Assembly: GCF_003254505.1 (NCBI RefSeq)
Contig: NZ_QFYP01000001.1
Span: forward strand, 1,162,001 to 1,226,000
Length of the DNA: 64,000 nt
Direction: 5' to 3'
DNA from: Phenylobacterium hankyongense
Lineage (GTDB): Bacteria > Pseudomonadota > Alphaproteobacteria > Caulobacterales > Caulobacteraceae
Shown: positions 52,147 to 60,803 of the stretch, one piece after another
Layout of the letters: each line of letters begins with the position of its first letter
Numbering within the stretch: position 1 is the stretch's first letter
The notes under the pieces: model-generated
The model's input: the letters and a program-made list of their open reading frames with translations, nothing else
Told to the model about the DNA's origin: nothing
Database searches by the model: none
Program-made: the position numbers and the translations under genes

Positions 52147-52397
52147 CGGCTGCGCCGGCCGCCCGGCTTGTGGCCCTTGGTCATCGGGTCCGGCTTCTTC
52201 GGCAGCGGCCGGGCGGGATCGCGGACGTAGTCCTCCTGGCTGGAGCCCAGGCCCATGCGCCCGGGGACCTGTTCGCGCAGGTTGCTTTCGCCGCGTTCCA
52301 GCCGGCCGATGGCGTCGCGCAGCGCCGCGGCGGTCTCGTAGTCTTCTTCGGCCACCGCCTTGGCCAGCCGTGCCTTCAGGGTCTCGATCGGGTCCAT
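52143..52397 (-). CDS. UVR-motif small protein
   Basis: An 84-residue protein. Residues 1-35 form a UVR (UvrB/UvrC) helix pair: IETLKARLAKAVAEEDYETAAALRDAIGRLERG. The rest is basic and Pro/Gly-rich, ending GHKPGGRRSR. UVR motifs mediate UvrB-UvrC contacts and occur in Clp adaptors such as McsA. It is convergent with ftsK, with 4-base overlap. The partner is unknown. Confidence 0.85.
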   Translation of the reverse strand: MDPIETLKARLAKAVAEEDYETAAALRDAIGRLERGESNLREQVPGRMGLGSSQEDYVRDPARPLPKKPDPMTKGHKPGGRRSR

Positions 52398-52500
52398 GGC
52401 GTCGGAACGAGCCTCCAAGCTTGGGCGTTGCACGACCCGCCCCGATTGAGCCCTATTGCCGCCCCGCGGGGGCGCTAGCATCCTGCGCATGGAGTCCCCG

Positions 52501-53139
52501 ATGAGTCTCACCCGCCGCAGCCTGACGCTGGCCCTCGCCGCCGCCCCCTTCGCGACTGCCGCCGTCGCGCAGTCCGCCGGGCTTTCCGCCGCGGACCAGG
52601 CGCTGGTGCAGCGCGCCACCGCCTACCTCCAGGGCCTGACCGAGGCCCGCGGCCGCTTCACCCAGACCGATGCGCGGGGCCTGACCACGGAGGGCGAGGT
52701 CTACCTGCAACGTCCGGGCAAGGCGCGGTTCGCCTATGCGCCGCCGTCCGGCCTGCTGGTGGTCTCCGACGGCGCGGCGGTGTCGGTGCAGGACACCCGG
52801 CTGAAGACCTTCGACAAGTACCCGCTGTTCGCCACCCCGCTGTCGCTGTTCCTGGCCAAGAACATCCGCTTCGACCGCGGCGTGCAGGTGACGGCGGTGA
52901 GCCGTCTCGCCGACGGCTTCACCATCACCGCGCGCGACGGCAAGAAGCAGACCGCCGGCCAGATCGCGCTCACCTTCACCGACGATCCGCTCGGCCTGGC
53001 CGGGTGGACGGTCACCGACGCCCAAGGCCGCGCCACACGGGTGCGCCTGCTGGGCCTGGAGCGGGCCTCGGGCCTCGATCCTTCGCTGTTCGTCCTCAAG
53101 GACCCTCGCCCGAAGAACGTCGGTCGCGGAAAGGTGTGA
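52501..53139 (+). CDS. lolA: Outer-membrane lipoprotein carrier protein LolA
   Basis: A 212-residue periplasmic chaperone that ferries lipoproteins from LolCDE to LolB. The signal peptide is SLTRRSLTLALAAAPFATAAVAQ, cleaved after AxA. The mature part shows the LolA pattern: TAYLQGLTEARGRFTQTDARG, GEVYLQRPGKARFAY, SVQDTRLKTFDKYPL. The ATG at 52501 is favoured by GGAG at 52491-52494. Its stop is 73 bases before the start of the proposed small RNA. Confidence 0.9.
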   Translation: MSLTRRSLTLALAAAPFATAAVAQSAGLSAADQALVQRATAYLQGLTEARGRFTQTDARGLTTEGEVYLQRPGKARFAYAPPSGLLVVSDGAAVSVQDTRLKTFDKYPLFATPLSLFLAKNIRFDRGVQVTAVSRLADGFTITARDGKKQTAGQIALTFTDDPLGLAGWTVTDAQGRATRVRLLGLERASGLDPSLFVLKDPRPKNVGRGKV

Positions 53140-53212
53140 TGCGCAAGTCACGGGCAAGCATTAACTTTTGATCTGTTGACTTTTCTTCATAGTTGTGGCG
53201 TTAATATCACTA

Positions 53213-53324
53213 CCACGTCGGCGCCCTGTGCTCCGGCGTGCCGTGCCGGAATCTATCCCCTCCCGGCGGCGGCATGAGAGACAACTGGACGCCCGGGCTT
53301 CTCCAGTGCCCGGGCGTTTCTTTT
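53213..53324 (+). ncRNA. gsrN: Probable GsrN-like small RNA
   Basis: The 227-base lolA-xth gap holds an ordered set of RNA-gene features. A sigma70-like pair, TTGACT (53176-53181) and TTAATA (53201-53206), has a long 19-base spacer. Hairpin 1 (53240-53273) has about 10 pairs with one bulge and a 13-base loop (53250-53262) exposing CCCCTC. A strong intrinsic terminator follows at 53289-53324. The predicted length is about 110 nt. GsrN of Caulobacter is an sRNA with this layout, a C-rich loop that targets SD-like sequences, and a location next to an EEP-family gene, as here (xth). No sigmaT-type GGAAC...GTT promoter is seen. No RNA evidence is available. Confidence 0.62.
53289..53324 (+). terminator. 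Intrinsic terminator between lolA and xth
   Basis: Perfect 10-bp stem ACGCCCGGGC/GCCCGGGCGT with a 9-base loop, followed by TTCTTTT. It is the clearest rho-independent terminator in the window and lies 43 bases upstream of the xth start, so it ends a transcript of the preceding gap rather than xth. Confidence 0.9.
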
Positions 53325-53366
53325 GCCGCGTTGGCTTTGCCCGCGGCGGCGCCATATGAGCACCGC

Positions 53367-54173
53367 ATGCGCCTTCGGATCTGCACCTGGAACGTCAACT
53401 CCGTCCGCCTGCGTCACGAGCAGGTGGCCCGCTTCGTCGCCGACCAGGCGCCCGACGTCGTGTGCCTGCAGGAGATCAAGTGCCGCGAGGGCGAGTTCCC
53501 GCGCGAGGCCTTCGTGGAGATGGGCCTGCCGCACCTGAAGATCGCCGGCCAGAAGGGCTGGCACGGAGTGGCGATCGCCTCGCGCCTGCCGCTGGCCGAC
53601 GCCCCGCCGCTGGACGTCTGCCGCGAGGGCCACGCCCGCTGCGTCGGCGCGGTGGTCGCCGGCGTCGAGATCCACAACTTCTACATCCCGGCCGGCGGCG
53701 ACGTGGCGGACCGCGAGGCCAACCCGAAGTTCGACCACAAGCTCGACTTCTACGAGAAGCTCACCGCCGAGTTCTCCCGGCGCGACCCCAAGGCGCCGCT
53801 GGCGGTGGTCGGCGACCTCAACGTCGCGCCCGGCGAGTTCGACGTCTGGAACCACAAGTACATGTCGAAGGTCGTCAGCCACACGCCGGTCGAGGTGGCG
53901 GCGATGGCGGCGCTGAAGGCCTCGCTCGGCTTCATCGACCTGCCGCGCGCCCAGGCGCCGGAGCCGGAGAAGCTGGCCTCCTGGTGGAGTTATCGCGCCG
54001 CCGACTTCCGCGCCTCCAACCGCGGCCTGCGGCTGGACCACATCCTGGTGACGCCGGGCCTGAAGGACGCCGCCTTCCGCCTCGGCTCCGCCGCCTCGCG
54101 CATCCACGACGACGTCCGCGAATGGGAGCGCCCCTCCGACCACGCCCCGGTCAGCGCCGACCTGCTGCTTTAA
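53367..54173 (+). CDS. xth: Exodeoxyribonuclease III
   Basis: A 268-residue EEP-fold nuclease for abasic-site cleavage and 3' end repair. It starts MRLRICTWNVNSVRLRHEQV. Catalytic landmarks are Glu in VCLQEIKCREGEFP, Asp and Asn in VVGDLNVAPGEFDVWN, LRLDHILVTPGL, and Asp-His in RPSDHAPVSADLL. The start follows the terminator by 43 bases; an upstream in-frame GTG would read through the small RNA and is rejected. Its stop is followed by the double repeat. Confidence 0.94.
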   Translation: MRLRICTWNVNSVRLRHEQVARFVADQAPDVVCLQEIKCREGEFPREAFVEMGLPHLKIAGQKGWHGVAIASRLPLADAPPLDVCREGHARCVGAVVAGVEIHNFYIPAGGDVADREANPKFDHKLDFYEKLTAEFSRRDPKAPLAVVGDLNVAPGEFDVWNHKYMSKVVSHTPVEVAAMAALKASLGFIDLPRAQAPEPEKLASWWSYRAADFRASNRGLRLDHILVTPGLKDAAFRLGSAASRIHDDVREWERPSDHAPVSADLLL

Positions 54174-54180
54174 ACAAAAA

Positions 54181-54281
54181 TTCCTCCCCCGCCGGGGGAG
54201 GTGGCCCACAGGGCCGGAGGGGGTCAGCGCCGACCTCGGAGGACCCCCTCAGTCAGCTTCGCTGACAGCTCCCGGGAGCAA
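54181..54281. repeat. Composite palindromic intergenic repeat, copy 4
   Basis: An inverted-orientation unit: TTCCTCCCCC/GGGGGAGG hairpin, GGCCCACAGGGCC hairpin, GGAGGGGGTCAG, then GACCCCCTCAGTCAGC and GTCAGC-GAA-GCTGAC reversed. The end hairpin is shortened to CTCCC/GGGAG. It lies between the convergent xth and CenR-like genes, next to copy 5. Confidence 0.85.
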
Positions 54282-54295
54282 CTGTGCGGCCAAAG

Positions 54296-54405
54296 TTCCT
54301 CCCCCGCTGGGGGAGGGGGACCGCGAAGCGGTGGAGGGGGTCAGCACAAACCTCGGAGGACCCCCTCAGTCAGCTTCGCCGACAGCTCCCCCAGAGGGGG
54401 AGCAA
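54296..54405. repeat. Composite palindromic intergenic repeat, copy 5
   Basis: A second full unit in the same orientation as copy 4, only 14 bases from it. It has the CTCCCCC/GGGGGAG hairpin, a variant middle hairpin (ACCGCGAAGCGGT), GGAGGGGGTCAG, then GGACCCCCTCAGTCAG and a GCTTCGCC variant of the small hairpin. Two tandem copies are unique in this window. Confidence 0.85.
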
Positions 54406-54415
54406 TTTGGGGGCG

Positions 54416-55099
54416 CTAGGGCGCCAGCCGGTACCCGCCGGCTTCGGTGAGCAGCAGCCGGGCGTTGGCCGGGTCGCTCTCGATCTTCTGGCGCAGCCGG
54501 TAGACGTGGGTTTCCAGCGTGTGGGTGGTGACGCCGGCGTTGTAGCCCCAGACCTCGGCCAGCAGCTCCTCACGCGACACCGGCTTCTCGCCGGCGCGGT
54601 AGAGGTACTTCAGGATGTTGGTCTCCTTCTCCGTCAGCCGGATCTTCCGCTGGTGGTCGTCCACCAGCATCTTGGCCGCCGGGCGGAACTCGTAGGTCCC
54701 CAGGCGGAACACCGCGCCCTCGGAATGCTCGTGGCTGCGCAGCTGGGCGCGAATGCGGGCCAGCAGCACGGCGAACTTGTAGGGCTTGACCACGTAGTCG
54801 TTGGCGCCGGCGTCCAGCCCCTGGATGGTGTCGTCGTCGGCCGCCGCCGCCGTCAGCATGATCACCGGCGCGGCGACACCCAGCCGGCGCATCTCGCGAC
54901 AGGCCTCGCGGCCGTCCATGTCCGGCAGGTCCACGTCGAGCAGCACGAGGTCGGGCCGCTCGTCCTGCGCCATGCGGATGCCGTCCTTCGCCGTCGCCGC
55001 CTCGAGCGCCGTGAAGTCTTCCGCCTGGAGCTGTTCTGCGACCGCGCCACGAAGGTCCGCGTCATCGTCGACGATGAGGAGGGTCTTGCGTTGAGCCAT
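54416..55099 (-). CDS. cenR: OmpR-family response regulator, CenR-like
   Basis: A 227-residue regulator. The receiver starts KTLLIVDDDADLRGAVAEQL, with acceptor Asp55 in VLLDVDLPDMDG and Lys in YVVKPYKFAVLLARIRAQL. The winged helix shows IRLTEKETNILKYLYRAGEKPVSREELLAEVWGYNAGVTTHTLETHVYRLRQKIE. This closely matches CenR of Caulobacter, an essential envelope regulator, by eye. The CenK kinase is not adjacent, as expected. The identification is by resemblance, so the symbol is tentative. Confidence 0.75.
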   Translation of the reverse strand: MAQRKTLLIVDDDADLRGAVAEQLQAEDFTALEAATAKDGIRMAQDERPDLVLLDVDLPDMDGREACREMRRLGVAAPVIMLTAAAADDDTIQGLDAGANDYVVKPYKFAVLLARIRAQLRSHEHSEGAVFRLGTYEFRPAAKMLVDDHQRKIRLTEKETNILKYLYRAGEKPVSREELLAEVWGYNAGVTTHTLETHVYRLRQKIESDPANARLLLTEAGGYRLAP

Positions 55100-55154
55100 G
55101 CTGCGGAACATGCACCGTATCTAGGGTGTGGGGCAAAAACATTCAGGAGCCGCC

Positions 55155-55658
55155 GTGAACTTCACCGCAACCGCCGACGGGCTGCTCGACCTGGGCGACC
55201 GCAAGGTGCGCTGCGCCCTGGGCCCGAGCGGGGTCGTCCCGGCCGCCGACAAGCGCGAGGGCGACGGCGCCTCGCCGGCCGGGGTCTGGCCGATCCGCCG
55301 CGTGCTCTACCGTCCCGACCGCGGCCCGGCGCCGCAGACCGCGCTGCCGGTCGCGGCCTTGAGCCGCGACGATGGCTGGTGCGACGCGCCCGGCGACCCG
55401 GCCTACAACCGCCCGGTCAAGCTGCCCTACCCGGCCAGCGCCGAGGCCATGTGGCGCGAGGACGGCATCTACGACCTGGTGGTGGTGCTGGGCCACAACG
55501 ACGACCCGCCGGCGGCGCCGATGGGCTCGTGCATCTTCCTGCACCTGGCGCGGCCCGAGTTCGCGCCGACCCAGGGCTGCGTGGCGGTCGCCCGCGAGGC
55601 CCTCGAGCACCTGCTCGCCCGGGCGCGCCCGGGCGACACCCTGGAGATCCGCGCCTAG
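55155..55658 (+). CDS. L,D-transpeptidase family protein (YkuD domain)
   Basis: A 167-residue protein. The YkuD signature is FLHLARPEFAPTQGCVAVARE, with His130 and Cys142 as catalytic residues (usual form HxxxSxGC). The N-terminal part has RCALGPSGVVPAADKREGDGASPAGVWP, typical of stand-alone L,D-transpeptidase-like proteins. The GTG at 55155 is the likely start. No signal peptide is evident, which is unusual for a cell-wall crosslinking enzyme. It may act on peptidoglycan if exported otherwise. It ends 4 bases into the convergent yggS. Confidence 0.85.
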   Translation: MNFTATADGLLDLGDRKVRCALGPSGVVPAADKREGDGASPAGVWPIRRVLYRPDRGPAPQTALPVAALSRDDGWCDAPGDPAYNRPVKLPYPASAEAMWREDGIYDLVVVLGHNDDPPAAPMGSCIFLHLARPEFAPTQGCVAVAREALEHLLARARPGDTLEIRA

Positions 55659-56323
55659 CTGCGCGCCCCGAACACCGCCGAGCCGACGCGCACGCTGGTG
55701 GCGCCGAAGCGGATCGCGGTCTCGAAATCGCCGCTCATGCCCATTGAGAGCTTCGAAAGCCCGTTGCGGGCGGCGATCTTCGCCAGCAGGGCGAAATGCG
55801 GCCCCGGCGGCTCGTCGGCCGGCGGGATGCACATCAGGCCTTCCGGCTCCAGGCCATAGGTCGTGCGGCAGGCCGCCAGGAAGGCGTCGGCGTCCGGCGG
55901 GATGACCCCGGCCTTCTGCGGCTCCTCGCCGGTGTTCACCTGCACGTAGAGCCGCGGACGGCGGCCCTGCCGCTGCGCCTCGTCGGCCAGCGCCCGGGCG
56001 AGCTTCTCCCGGTCCAGCGTCTCGATGACCTCGAAGAAGGCCACCGCCTCCTTGGCCTTGTTGCTCTGCAGGGGGCCGATCAGCCGCAGCTCCAGCCCCT
56101 CGGCGCGGCCGTCCCAGCGGGCCCTGGCCTCCTGCACGCGGTTCTCGCCGAACACCCGCTGGCCGGCGGCGAGCACCGGCGCCACGGCCTCCCAGGGCTG
56201 CTGCTTGGAGACCGCCACCAGCGTCACCGCGGCGGGATCGCGGCCGCAGGCTTGCGCGGCGCGGGCGATCCGGGCCACGACATCGGCGTAGGCGGCGGCG
56301 GGATCGGAAGGGGAGGCGGTCAT
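55655..56323 (-). CDS. Pyridoxal phosphate homeostasis protein (YggS family)
   Basis: A 222-residue PLP-binding protein of the alanine racemase N-terminal fold. The PLP lysine is Lys40 in TLVAVSKQQPWEAV. Further marks are FGENRVQEA, ELRLIGPLQSNKAKEAV (HxIGxLQxxK-type), YVQVNTGEEPQKAG and LSMGMSGDFETAIRFGATSVRVG. It helps control free PLP and amino acid balance and has no known enzymatic activity. It is divergent from the ThiE-like gene (28 bases). Confidence 0.94.
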   Translation of the reverse strand: MTASPSDPAAAYADVVARIARAAQACGRDPAAVTLVAVSKQQPWEAVAPVLAAGQRVFGENRVQEARARWDGRAEGLELRLIGPLQSNKAKEAVAFFEVIETLDREKLARALADEAQRQGRRPRLYVQVNTGEEPQKAGVIPPDADAFLAACRTTYGLEPEGLMCIPPADEPPGPHFALLAKIAARNGLSKLSMGMSGDFETAIRFGATSVRVGSAVFGARS

Positions 56324-56351
56324 TTCAGGGATCTGGCCAGGGTTCTGGACC

Positions 56352-56963
56352 TTGCGGCGGACGGCTGCGCTCTTAAAGCGGCGTGCGGCCCGGCGGAAGG
56401 GGCTGAGGGGGGGCAGGCGGCTGCCGGCCCTGCTGTTCTTCACCGACCCGGCGCGGACGCCCGACCCGGAGGCCATCGCCCTGACCCTGCCGGCCGGCGC
56501 GGCGATCGTCTTCCGGAGCTTCGGGGCGGCCGACGCCGACGCGCGCGCCCGGCGGCTGCTGGCCATCGCCCGGACCCGGCGGCTGAAGCTCCTGATCGGC
56601 GCCGACGCTGCGCTCGCCGGGCGTATCGGCGCGGACGGCGTCCACCTGCCCGAGCGGCTGGCGCCCCGCGCCCGCGCCCTGAAGACCGCCCATCCCGGCT
56701 GGATCGTCACCGCCGCCGCCCACTCCCTGCGCGCGGCGCGAGCCGCCCACGCCGCCGGCGCGGACGCGGCGGTGGTCTCCGCGGTGTTTGCGAGCCGCAG
56801 CCCCTCGGCCGGCCCGCCGATCGGGCCCCTGCGGCTGGCGGCCCTGGTCCGGCGCGCCGGGCTGCCGGTCTACGCCCTCGGCGGCGTCGACGAAAAAACG
56901 GCCCGCCGTCTGGCGGACGCGGGCCTGGTCGGTCTGGCGGCTGTGGAGGCGTTTAGAACTTGA
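56352..56963 (+). CDS. Thiamine phosphate synthase-like (ThiE/TenI) protein
   Basis: A 203-residue TIM-barrel protein of the ThiE/TenI superfamily. Marks are LLFFTDPARTPDPEA, LLIGADAALAGRIGADGVHLPERL, AAVVSAVFASRSPSA, and LPVYALGGVDEKTARRLADAGLVGLAAVEAF. The ThiE phosphate-binding glycines are partly kept, but the HMP-PP site is poorly conserved by eye, so TenI-like or another role is possible. The only visible start is TTG at 56352, with a basic N-terminal stretch. It overlaps the 3' end of ntrZ by 11 bases on the opposite strand. Confidence 0.75.
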   Translation: MRRTAALLKRRAARRKGLRGGRRLPALLFFTDPARTPDPEAIALTLPAGAAIVFRSFGAADADARARRLLAIARTRRLKLLIGADAALAGRIGADGVHLPERLAPRARALKTAHPGWIVTAAAHSLRAARAAHAAGADAAVVSAVFASRSPSAGPPIGPLRLAALVRRAGLPVYALGGVDEKTARRLADAGLVGLAAVEAFRT

Positions 56964-57348
56964 AGGAGGATTCCAGCCGCACGCGGGGCTGGCCTTCGTC
57001 GGGGGTGAGCTTCTTCGGCCCCTGCATCAGCTGCTGGTCGCCCAGCGCCACCGCGCCGCCGACCTGCAGCGACGGCGTGATCCGGTAATAGGCGCCGGCG
57101 GCCACGTCGTTCCAGGTGGACGGCCGGGCGTCCGGCTGGTCCATGTTCAGCGTCAGGCCCCAGCGGCCCTTGCGCGCGTCCCACTTCAGCGACTTCAGGC
57201 CCGCAGGCGCGGTCGCCGAAGGTTCGGTGCGCACGGTGAAGTCCAGGGGATTGGCCTTGTCGGCAGCCTGCGCCGCGCCGGCGACCGCGCCCAGCAGCGC
57301 GGTCGCGACGATCAGCGAGGTGATCCGACGAGACGACATACCCAACAT
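56953..57348 (-). CDS. ntrZ: NtrZ-family periplasmic regulatory protein
   Basis: A 131-residue exported protein. The signal peptide is MLGMSSRRITSLIVATALLGAVAGAAQA. The mature part contains PLDFTVRTEPSATAPAGLKSLKWDARKGRWGLTLNM, then AAGAYYRITPSLQVGGAVALGDQQ and the C-terminal QPRVRLESSFKF. The terminal half has the outer-membrane-like beta pattern. This matches NtrZ of Caulobacter, a periplasmic inhibitor of NtrY kinase activity. ATG at 57348 is used; ATG at 57339 is an alternative. The ntrYX genes are not nearby. Confidence 0.78.
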   Translation of the reverse strand: MLGMSSRRITSLIVATALLGAVAGAAQAADKANPLDFTVRTEPSATAPAGLKSLKWDARKGRWGLTLNMDQPDARPSTWNDVAAGAYYRITPSLQVGGAVALGDQQLMQGPKKLTPDEGQPRVRLESSFKF

Positions 57349-57516
57349 ATAGCCCCTATGCCCCGCGTTCGCAGCCCTCAGTTGGCCTGGGGGTCCGCAA
57401 GGTCAGGGCCGATTAGAGAAGGCTGTGCCGTCAGGTCAACCTCCTCTCTGGCCGCAGGGGTCCAATGGCCGCCACAATCGTCTCCCCCTGTGGCGGCAAG
57501 GCCACGCGATTCCTGT

Positions 57517-57544
57517 TTGGCGTGGCATGCACCATTGTTATAGA
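57517..57544 (+). promoter_or_regulatory. Possible promoter of the DUF3576 gene
   Basis: TTGGCG (57517-57522), a 16-base spacer, and TATAGA (57539-57544), in a 267-base gap that is otherwise GC-rich. The spacing and the local AT content fit a housekeeping promoter, with a start near 57551 and a leader of about 65 bases to the ATG at 57616. Confidence 0.4.
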
Positions 57545-57615
57545 GGGCGCCACGCTGGGGCGGCGCCGTAGCGCGTCCGTATGGCGCGACGGATTTCACT
57601 TGGAGACGGACACAC

Positions 57616-58086
57616 ATGCCGTTTGTGCGCGGAACTTTGATGCGGCGCGTCTCGGCCGGAGCCCTGGCCGTGGCCCTCGTGGGGCTGGCGGGTTGCTCAC
57701 ACGGCCCGCGGCTGTTCGGCGGCTCGAAGAACGCCACCGCCCCGGCCGCCAGCTCCGGCAGCATCGGCGTGAACGGCTATCTGTGGCGCGCCACCCTCGA
57801 CACCCTGGCCTTCATGCCGCTCGCCTCGGCCGACCCCTACGGCGGCACGGTGATCACCGACTGGTACGTGAACCCGGAAAAGCCGGACGAGCGCTTCAAG
57901 TGCACCGTCTACATCCTGGATTCGCGCCTGCGCGCCGACGGCCTGAACGTCACCGTCTTCAAGCAGGCCCGCGACGCCTCCGGCGCCTGGGTCGAATCGC
58001 CGACCGCCAGCCAGACCGAGACGGACATCGAGAACGCCATCCTGACGCGGGCCCGCCAGCTTCGACTTTCGAACATCAAGGGCTGA
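57616..58086 (+). CDS. DUF3576 lipoprotein
   Basis: A 156-residue predicted lipoprotein. The lipobox is LAGC with Cys27 after an Arg-containing signal segment; a shorter start at Met9 is also possible. The mature protein carries the DUF3576 block: IGVNGYLWRATLDTLAFMPLASADPYGGTVITDWYVNP, then RFKCTVYILDSRLRADGLNVTVFKQ and a C-terminal LTRARQLRL. DUF3576 proteins sit just upstream of leuS in many alphaproteobacteria. The function is unknown. Confidence 0.88.
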   Translation: MPFVRGTLMRRVSAGALAVALVGLAGCSHGPRLFGGSKNATAPAASSGSIGVNGYLWRATLDTLAFMPLASADPYGGTVITDWYVNPEKPDERFKCTVYILDSRLRADGLNVTVFKQARDASGAWVESPTASQTETDIENAILTRARQLRLSNIKG

Positions 58087-58123
58087 TCGCCCTCGTTCTT
58101 CGCAAAGCCGGCGCGGCCGACAT

Positions 58124-58159
58124 CCCGAGCGTCCACGACACAGGCGCTCGGGTTCCTTC
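58124..58159 (+). terminator. Intrinsic terminator-like hairpin after the DUF3576 gene
   Basis: Perfect 8-bp stem CCCGAGCG/CGCTCGGG with a 13-base loop, followed by TTCCTTC, 38 bases after the DUF3576 stop and before leuS. It is a plausible terminator with a weak T tract. Confidence 0.7.
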
Positions 58160-58205
58160 AGGGGCCTGTTGACCGGACGTCCAACTCCAGTCCAAAGGCC
58201 GCCTC

Positions 58206-60803
58206 ATGGCCCGCTACAACCCGAAAGAAACCGAACCCAAGTGGCGTAAGGCCTGGGACGACGCCGACGCCTTCCGCGCGACGATCGATCCGGCCAAGCC
58301 CAAGTACTACGTGCTGGAGATGTTCCCGTACCCGTCGGGACGCCTGCACATGGGCCACGTGCGCAACTATTCACTCGGCGACGTCATCGCCCGCTTCAAG
58401 CGCGCCCGCGGCTTCTCGGTGCTGCACCCGATGGGCTGGGACGCCTTCGGCCTGCCGGCCGAGAACGCCGCCATGGAGCGCGGCGTCGATCCCAAGGCCT
58501 GGACCTACGACAACATCGCCCGGATGCGGGCCGAGCTGAAGCAGCTGGGCCTGTCCATCGACTGGAGCCGCGAGTTCGCCACCTGCGACGTGGCCTACTA
58601 TGGCCAGCAGCAGGCCTGGTTCCTGGAGCTGTTCCGTCGCGGCCTGGTCTACCGCAAGGAGGGCGTGGTCAACTGGGACCCCGTCGACCAGACGGTGCTG
58701 GCCAACGAACAGGTGGTCGACGGCCGCGGCTGGCGGTCCGGCGCGGTGGTGGAGAAGCGCAAGCTGAACCAGTGGTTCCTGCGCATCACCGACTACGCCG
58801 ACCAGCTGGTCGACGACCTGAAGACCCTGGACCGCTGGCCGGACAAGGTCCGCACCATGCAGGAGAACTGGATCGGCCGGTCGAAGGGCCTGCGCTTCCG
58901 GTTCCACTTCGCGGGCGCGCCGCCGGTGGGCTTCTCCGAGGGCCTGGAGGTCTACACCACCCGCCCCGACACGCTGTTCGGCGCCAGCTTCGTCGGCGTC
59001 GCCCCCGACCACCCGCTGGCCGAGGAGATCGCCGCCGCCGACCCGAAGGCCGCCGCCTTCATCGAGGAATGCCGCAAGGGCGGCGCCTCGCAGGCGGAGA
59101 TCGACACCGCCGAGAAGCTCGGCTTCGACACCGGCCTGCGGGTCAAGCACCCGTTCGATCCCAGCCTGGAGCTGCCGGTCTGGATCGCCAACTTCATCCT
59201 GATGGACTACGGCGCCGGCGCGATCTTCGGCTGCCCGGCCCACGACCAGCGCGATCTGGACTTCGCCCGCAAGTACGAGCTGCCGGTCCGCGCCGTCGTG
59301 CTGCCGCCCGGCGAGGACCCGCAGGCCTTCACCGCCCACATGGCGACGCGGCCGCAGGAGGCCTACGTCGGCCCCGGCGTGATCATCAATTCGCAGTTCC
59401 TCGACGGTCTCGACGTCGAGACCGCCAAGGCCGCCGCCATCGACCGCATCGAGGCGGACCGCGACGGCGTGGGCGCCACCGTCTACCGCCTGCGCGACTG
59501 GGGCGTGGCCCGCCAGCGCGGCTGGGGCTGCCCGATCCCGGTGGTCCATTGCCCCGACGACGGCGTCGTCCCGCTGCCCCGTAGCGCCCTGCCGGTGGCG
59601 CTGCCCGACGACCTGGAGTTCGGCAAGCCGGGCAACGCGCTGGACCGCCACCCGACCTGGAAGCACACCACCTGCCCGCAGTGCGGCGGACCGGCGACGC
59701 GCGAGACCGACACCCTCGACACCTTCGTGGACTCGTCCTGGTACTTCGCCCGCTTCGCCAATCCGGACAGCCCGGATCCGGTCGACAAGGCCGCCGCCGA
59801 CTACTGGCTGCCGGTCGACCAGTACATCGGCGGCATCGAGCACGCCGTCCTGCACCTGCTCTACGCCCGCTTCGTCACCAAGGCGCTGGCCGACGAGGGC
59901 ATGGTCTCGGTGCGCGAGCCGTTCGCCGGCCTGTTCACCCAGGGCATGGTCACCCACGAGACCTACCGCCGGCAGAACGGCGACTGGGTCGAGCCGCGCG
60001 AGGTGGAGCTGGTCGCCGAGGGCCCCACCCGCGGCGCCCGGCTGATCGAGTCCGGCGAGCCGGTGGTGATCGGCGACATCGAGAAGATGGCCAAGTCCAA
60101 GCGCAACGTGGTGGCGCCGGAGGAGATCTTCGACGTCTACGGCGTCGACGCCGCGCGGCTGTTCGTGCTGTCCGACTCGCCGCCGGAACGCGACACCCAG
60201 TGGTCGACCTCCGGCGTGCAGGGCTCCTGGCGGTTCGTGAACCGGGTCTGGGAGGAGTTCGACAGCCAGCCGCCGCAACTCGACGCCGCGAGCCAGGGCG
60301 GCGAGACCGCGCCGCACGAGCTGCGCCGCGCCAGCCACCGGCTGATCAAGGCGGTGACCGAGGCCATCGAGGGCTTCCGCTTCAACTCCGCGGTCGCCCG
60401 GCTCTACGAGTTCCTCAACCTCCTGAAGGCCCATCCGGCCTCGGCGGGCCCGGCGGTGGCCGCGGCGCGCCACGAGGCGCTGTCGGCGTTCGCCCGCCTG
60501 ATCGCGCCCTTCACCCCACACCTGGCGGAAGAATGCTGGGCGCGGATCGGCGGCCAGGGCATGGTGGCCGAGGCCCCGTGGCCGACCTTCGATCCGGCGC
60601 TGACGGAAGACGCCGTCCGCATCCTGCCGGTGCAGGTGAACGGCAAGCGGCGGGGCGAGATTTCCGCGCCGGCGGGAGCCGAGCCCGCGGACGTGGAGAA
60701 GATCGTGCTTGACGACCCGGAGATCGCGCGGCGCCTTGAGGGCCTGACCATTCGCAAGGTGATCGTGGTGAAGGATCGCATCGTCAACATCGTGGCCGCC
60801 TGA
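58206..60803 (+). CDS. leuS: Leucyl-tRNA synthetase
   Basis: An 865-residue class I synthetase. The HIGH motif is HMGH at 48-51 in [15 protein letters not shown]. The class-defining KMSKS loop reads KMAKS at 627-631, with Ser replaced by Ala. An editing domain (CP1) is present between about residues 220 and 420, including the Thr-rich [12 protein letters not shown] region. The anticodon-binding C-terminal helices and the closing [14 protein letters not shown] are normal. Its TGA overlaps the lptE ATG by one base. Confidence 0.97.
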   Translation: MARYNPKETEPKWRKAWDDADAFRATIDPAKPKYYVLEMFPYPSGRLHMGHVRNYSLGDVIARFKRARGFSVLHPMGWDAFGLPAENAAMERGVDPKAWTYDNIARMRAELKQLGLSIDWSREFATCDVAYYGQQQAWFLELFRRGLVYRKEGVVNWDPVDQTVLANEQVVDGRGWRSGAVVEKRKLNQWFLRITDYADQLVDDLKTLDRWPDKVRTMQENWIGRSKGLRFRFHFAGAPPVGFSEGLEVYTTRPDTLFGASFVGVAPDHPLAEEIAAADPKAAAFIEECRKGGASQAEIDTAEKLGFDTGLRVKHPFDPSLELPVWIANFILMDYGAGAIFGCPAHDQRDLDFARKYELPVRAVVLPPGEDPQAFTAHMATRPQEAYVGPGVIINSQFLDGLDVETAKAAAIDRIEADRDGVGATVYRLRDWGVARQRGWGCPIPVVHCPDDGVVPLPRSALPVALPDDLEFGKPGNALDRHPTWKHTTCPQCGGPATRETDTLDTFVDSSWYFARFANPDSPDPVDKAAADYWLPVDQYIGGIEHAVLHLLYARFVTKALADEGMVSVREPFAGLFTQGMVTHETYRRQNGDWVEPREVELVAEGPTRGARLIESGEPVVIGDIEKMAKSKRNVVAPEEIFDVYGVDAARLFVLSDSPPERDTQWSTSGVQGSWRFVNRVWEEFDSQPPQLDAASQGGETAPHELRRASHRLIKAVTEAIEGFRFNSAVARLYEFLNLLKAHPASAGPAVAAARHEALSAFARLIAPFTPHLAEECWARIGGQGMVAEAPWPTFDPALTEDAVRILPVQVNGKRRGEISAPAGAEPADVEKIVLDDPEIARRLEGLTIRKVIVVKDRIVNIVAA

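Noticed and set aside
53140..53212. sigmaT (EcfG) promoter for the small RNA
   Set aside because: A GGAAC-like -35 box at 16-17 bases from the CGTT at 53199 is not present; the pair seen is TTGACT/TTAATA.
53238..53366. N-terminal extension of xth from the GTG at 53238
   Set aside because: It would translate through the terminator and hairpin 1; the family N-terminus starts at the ATG at 53367.
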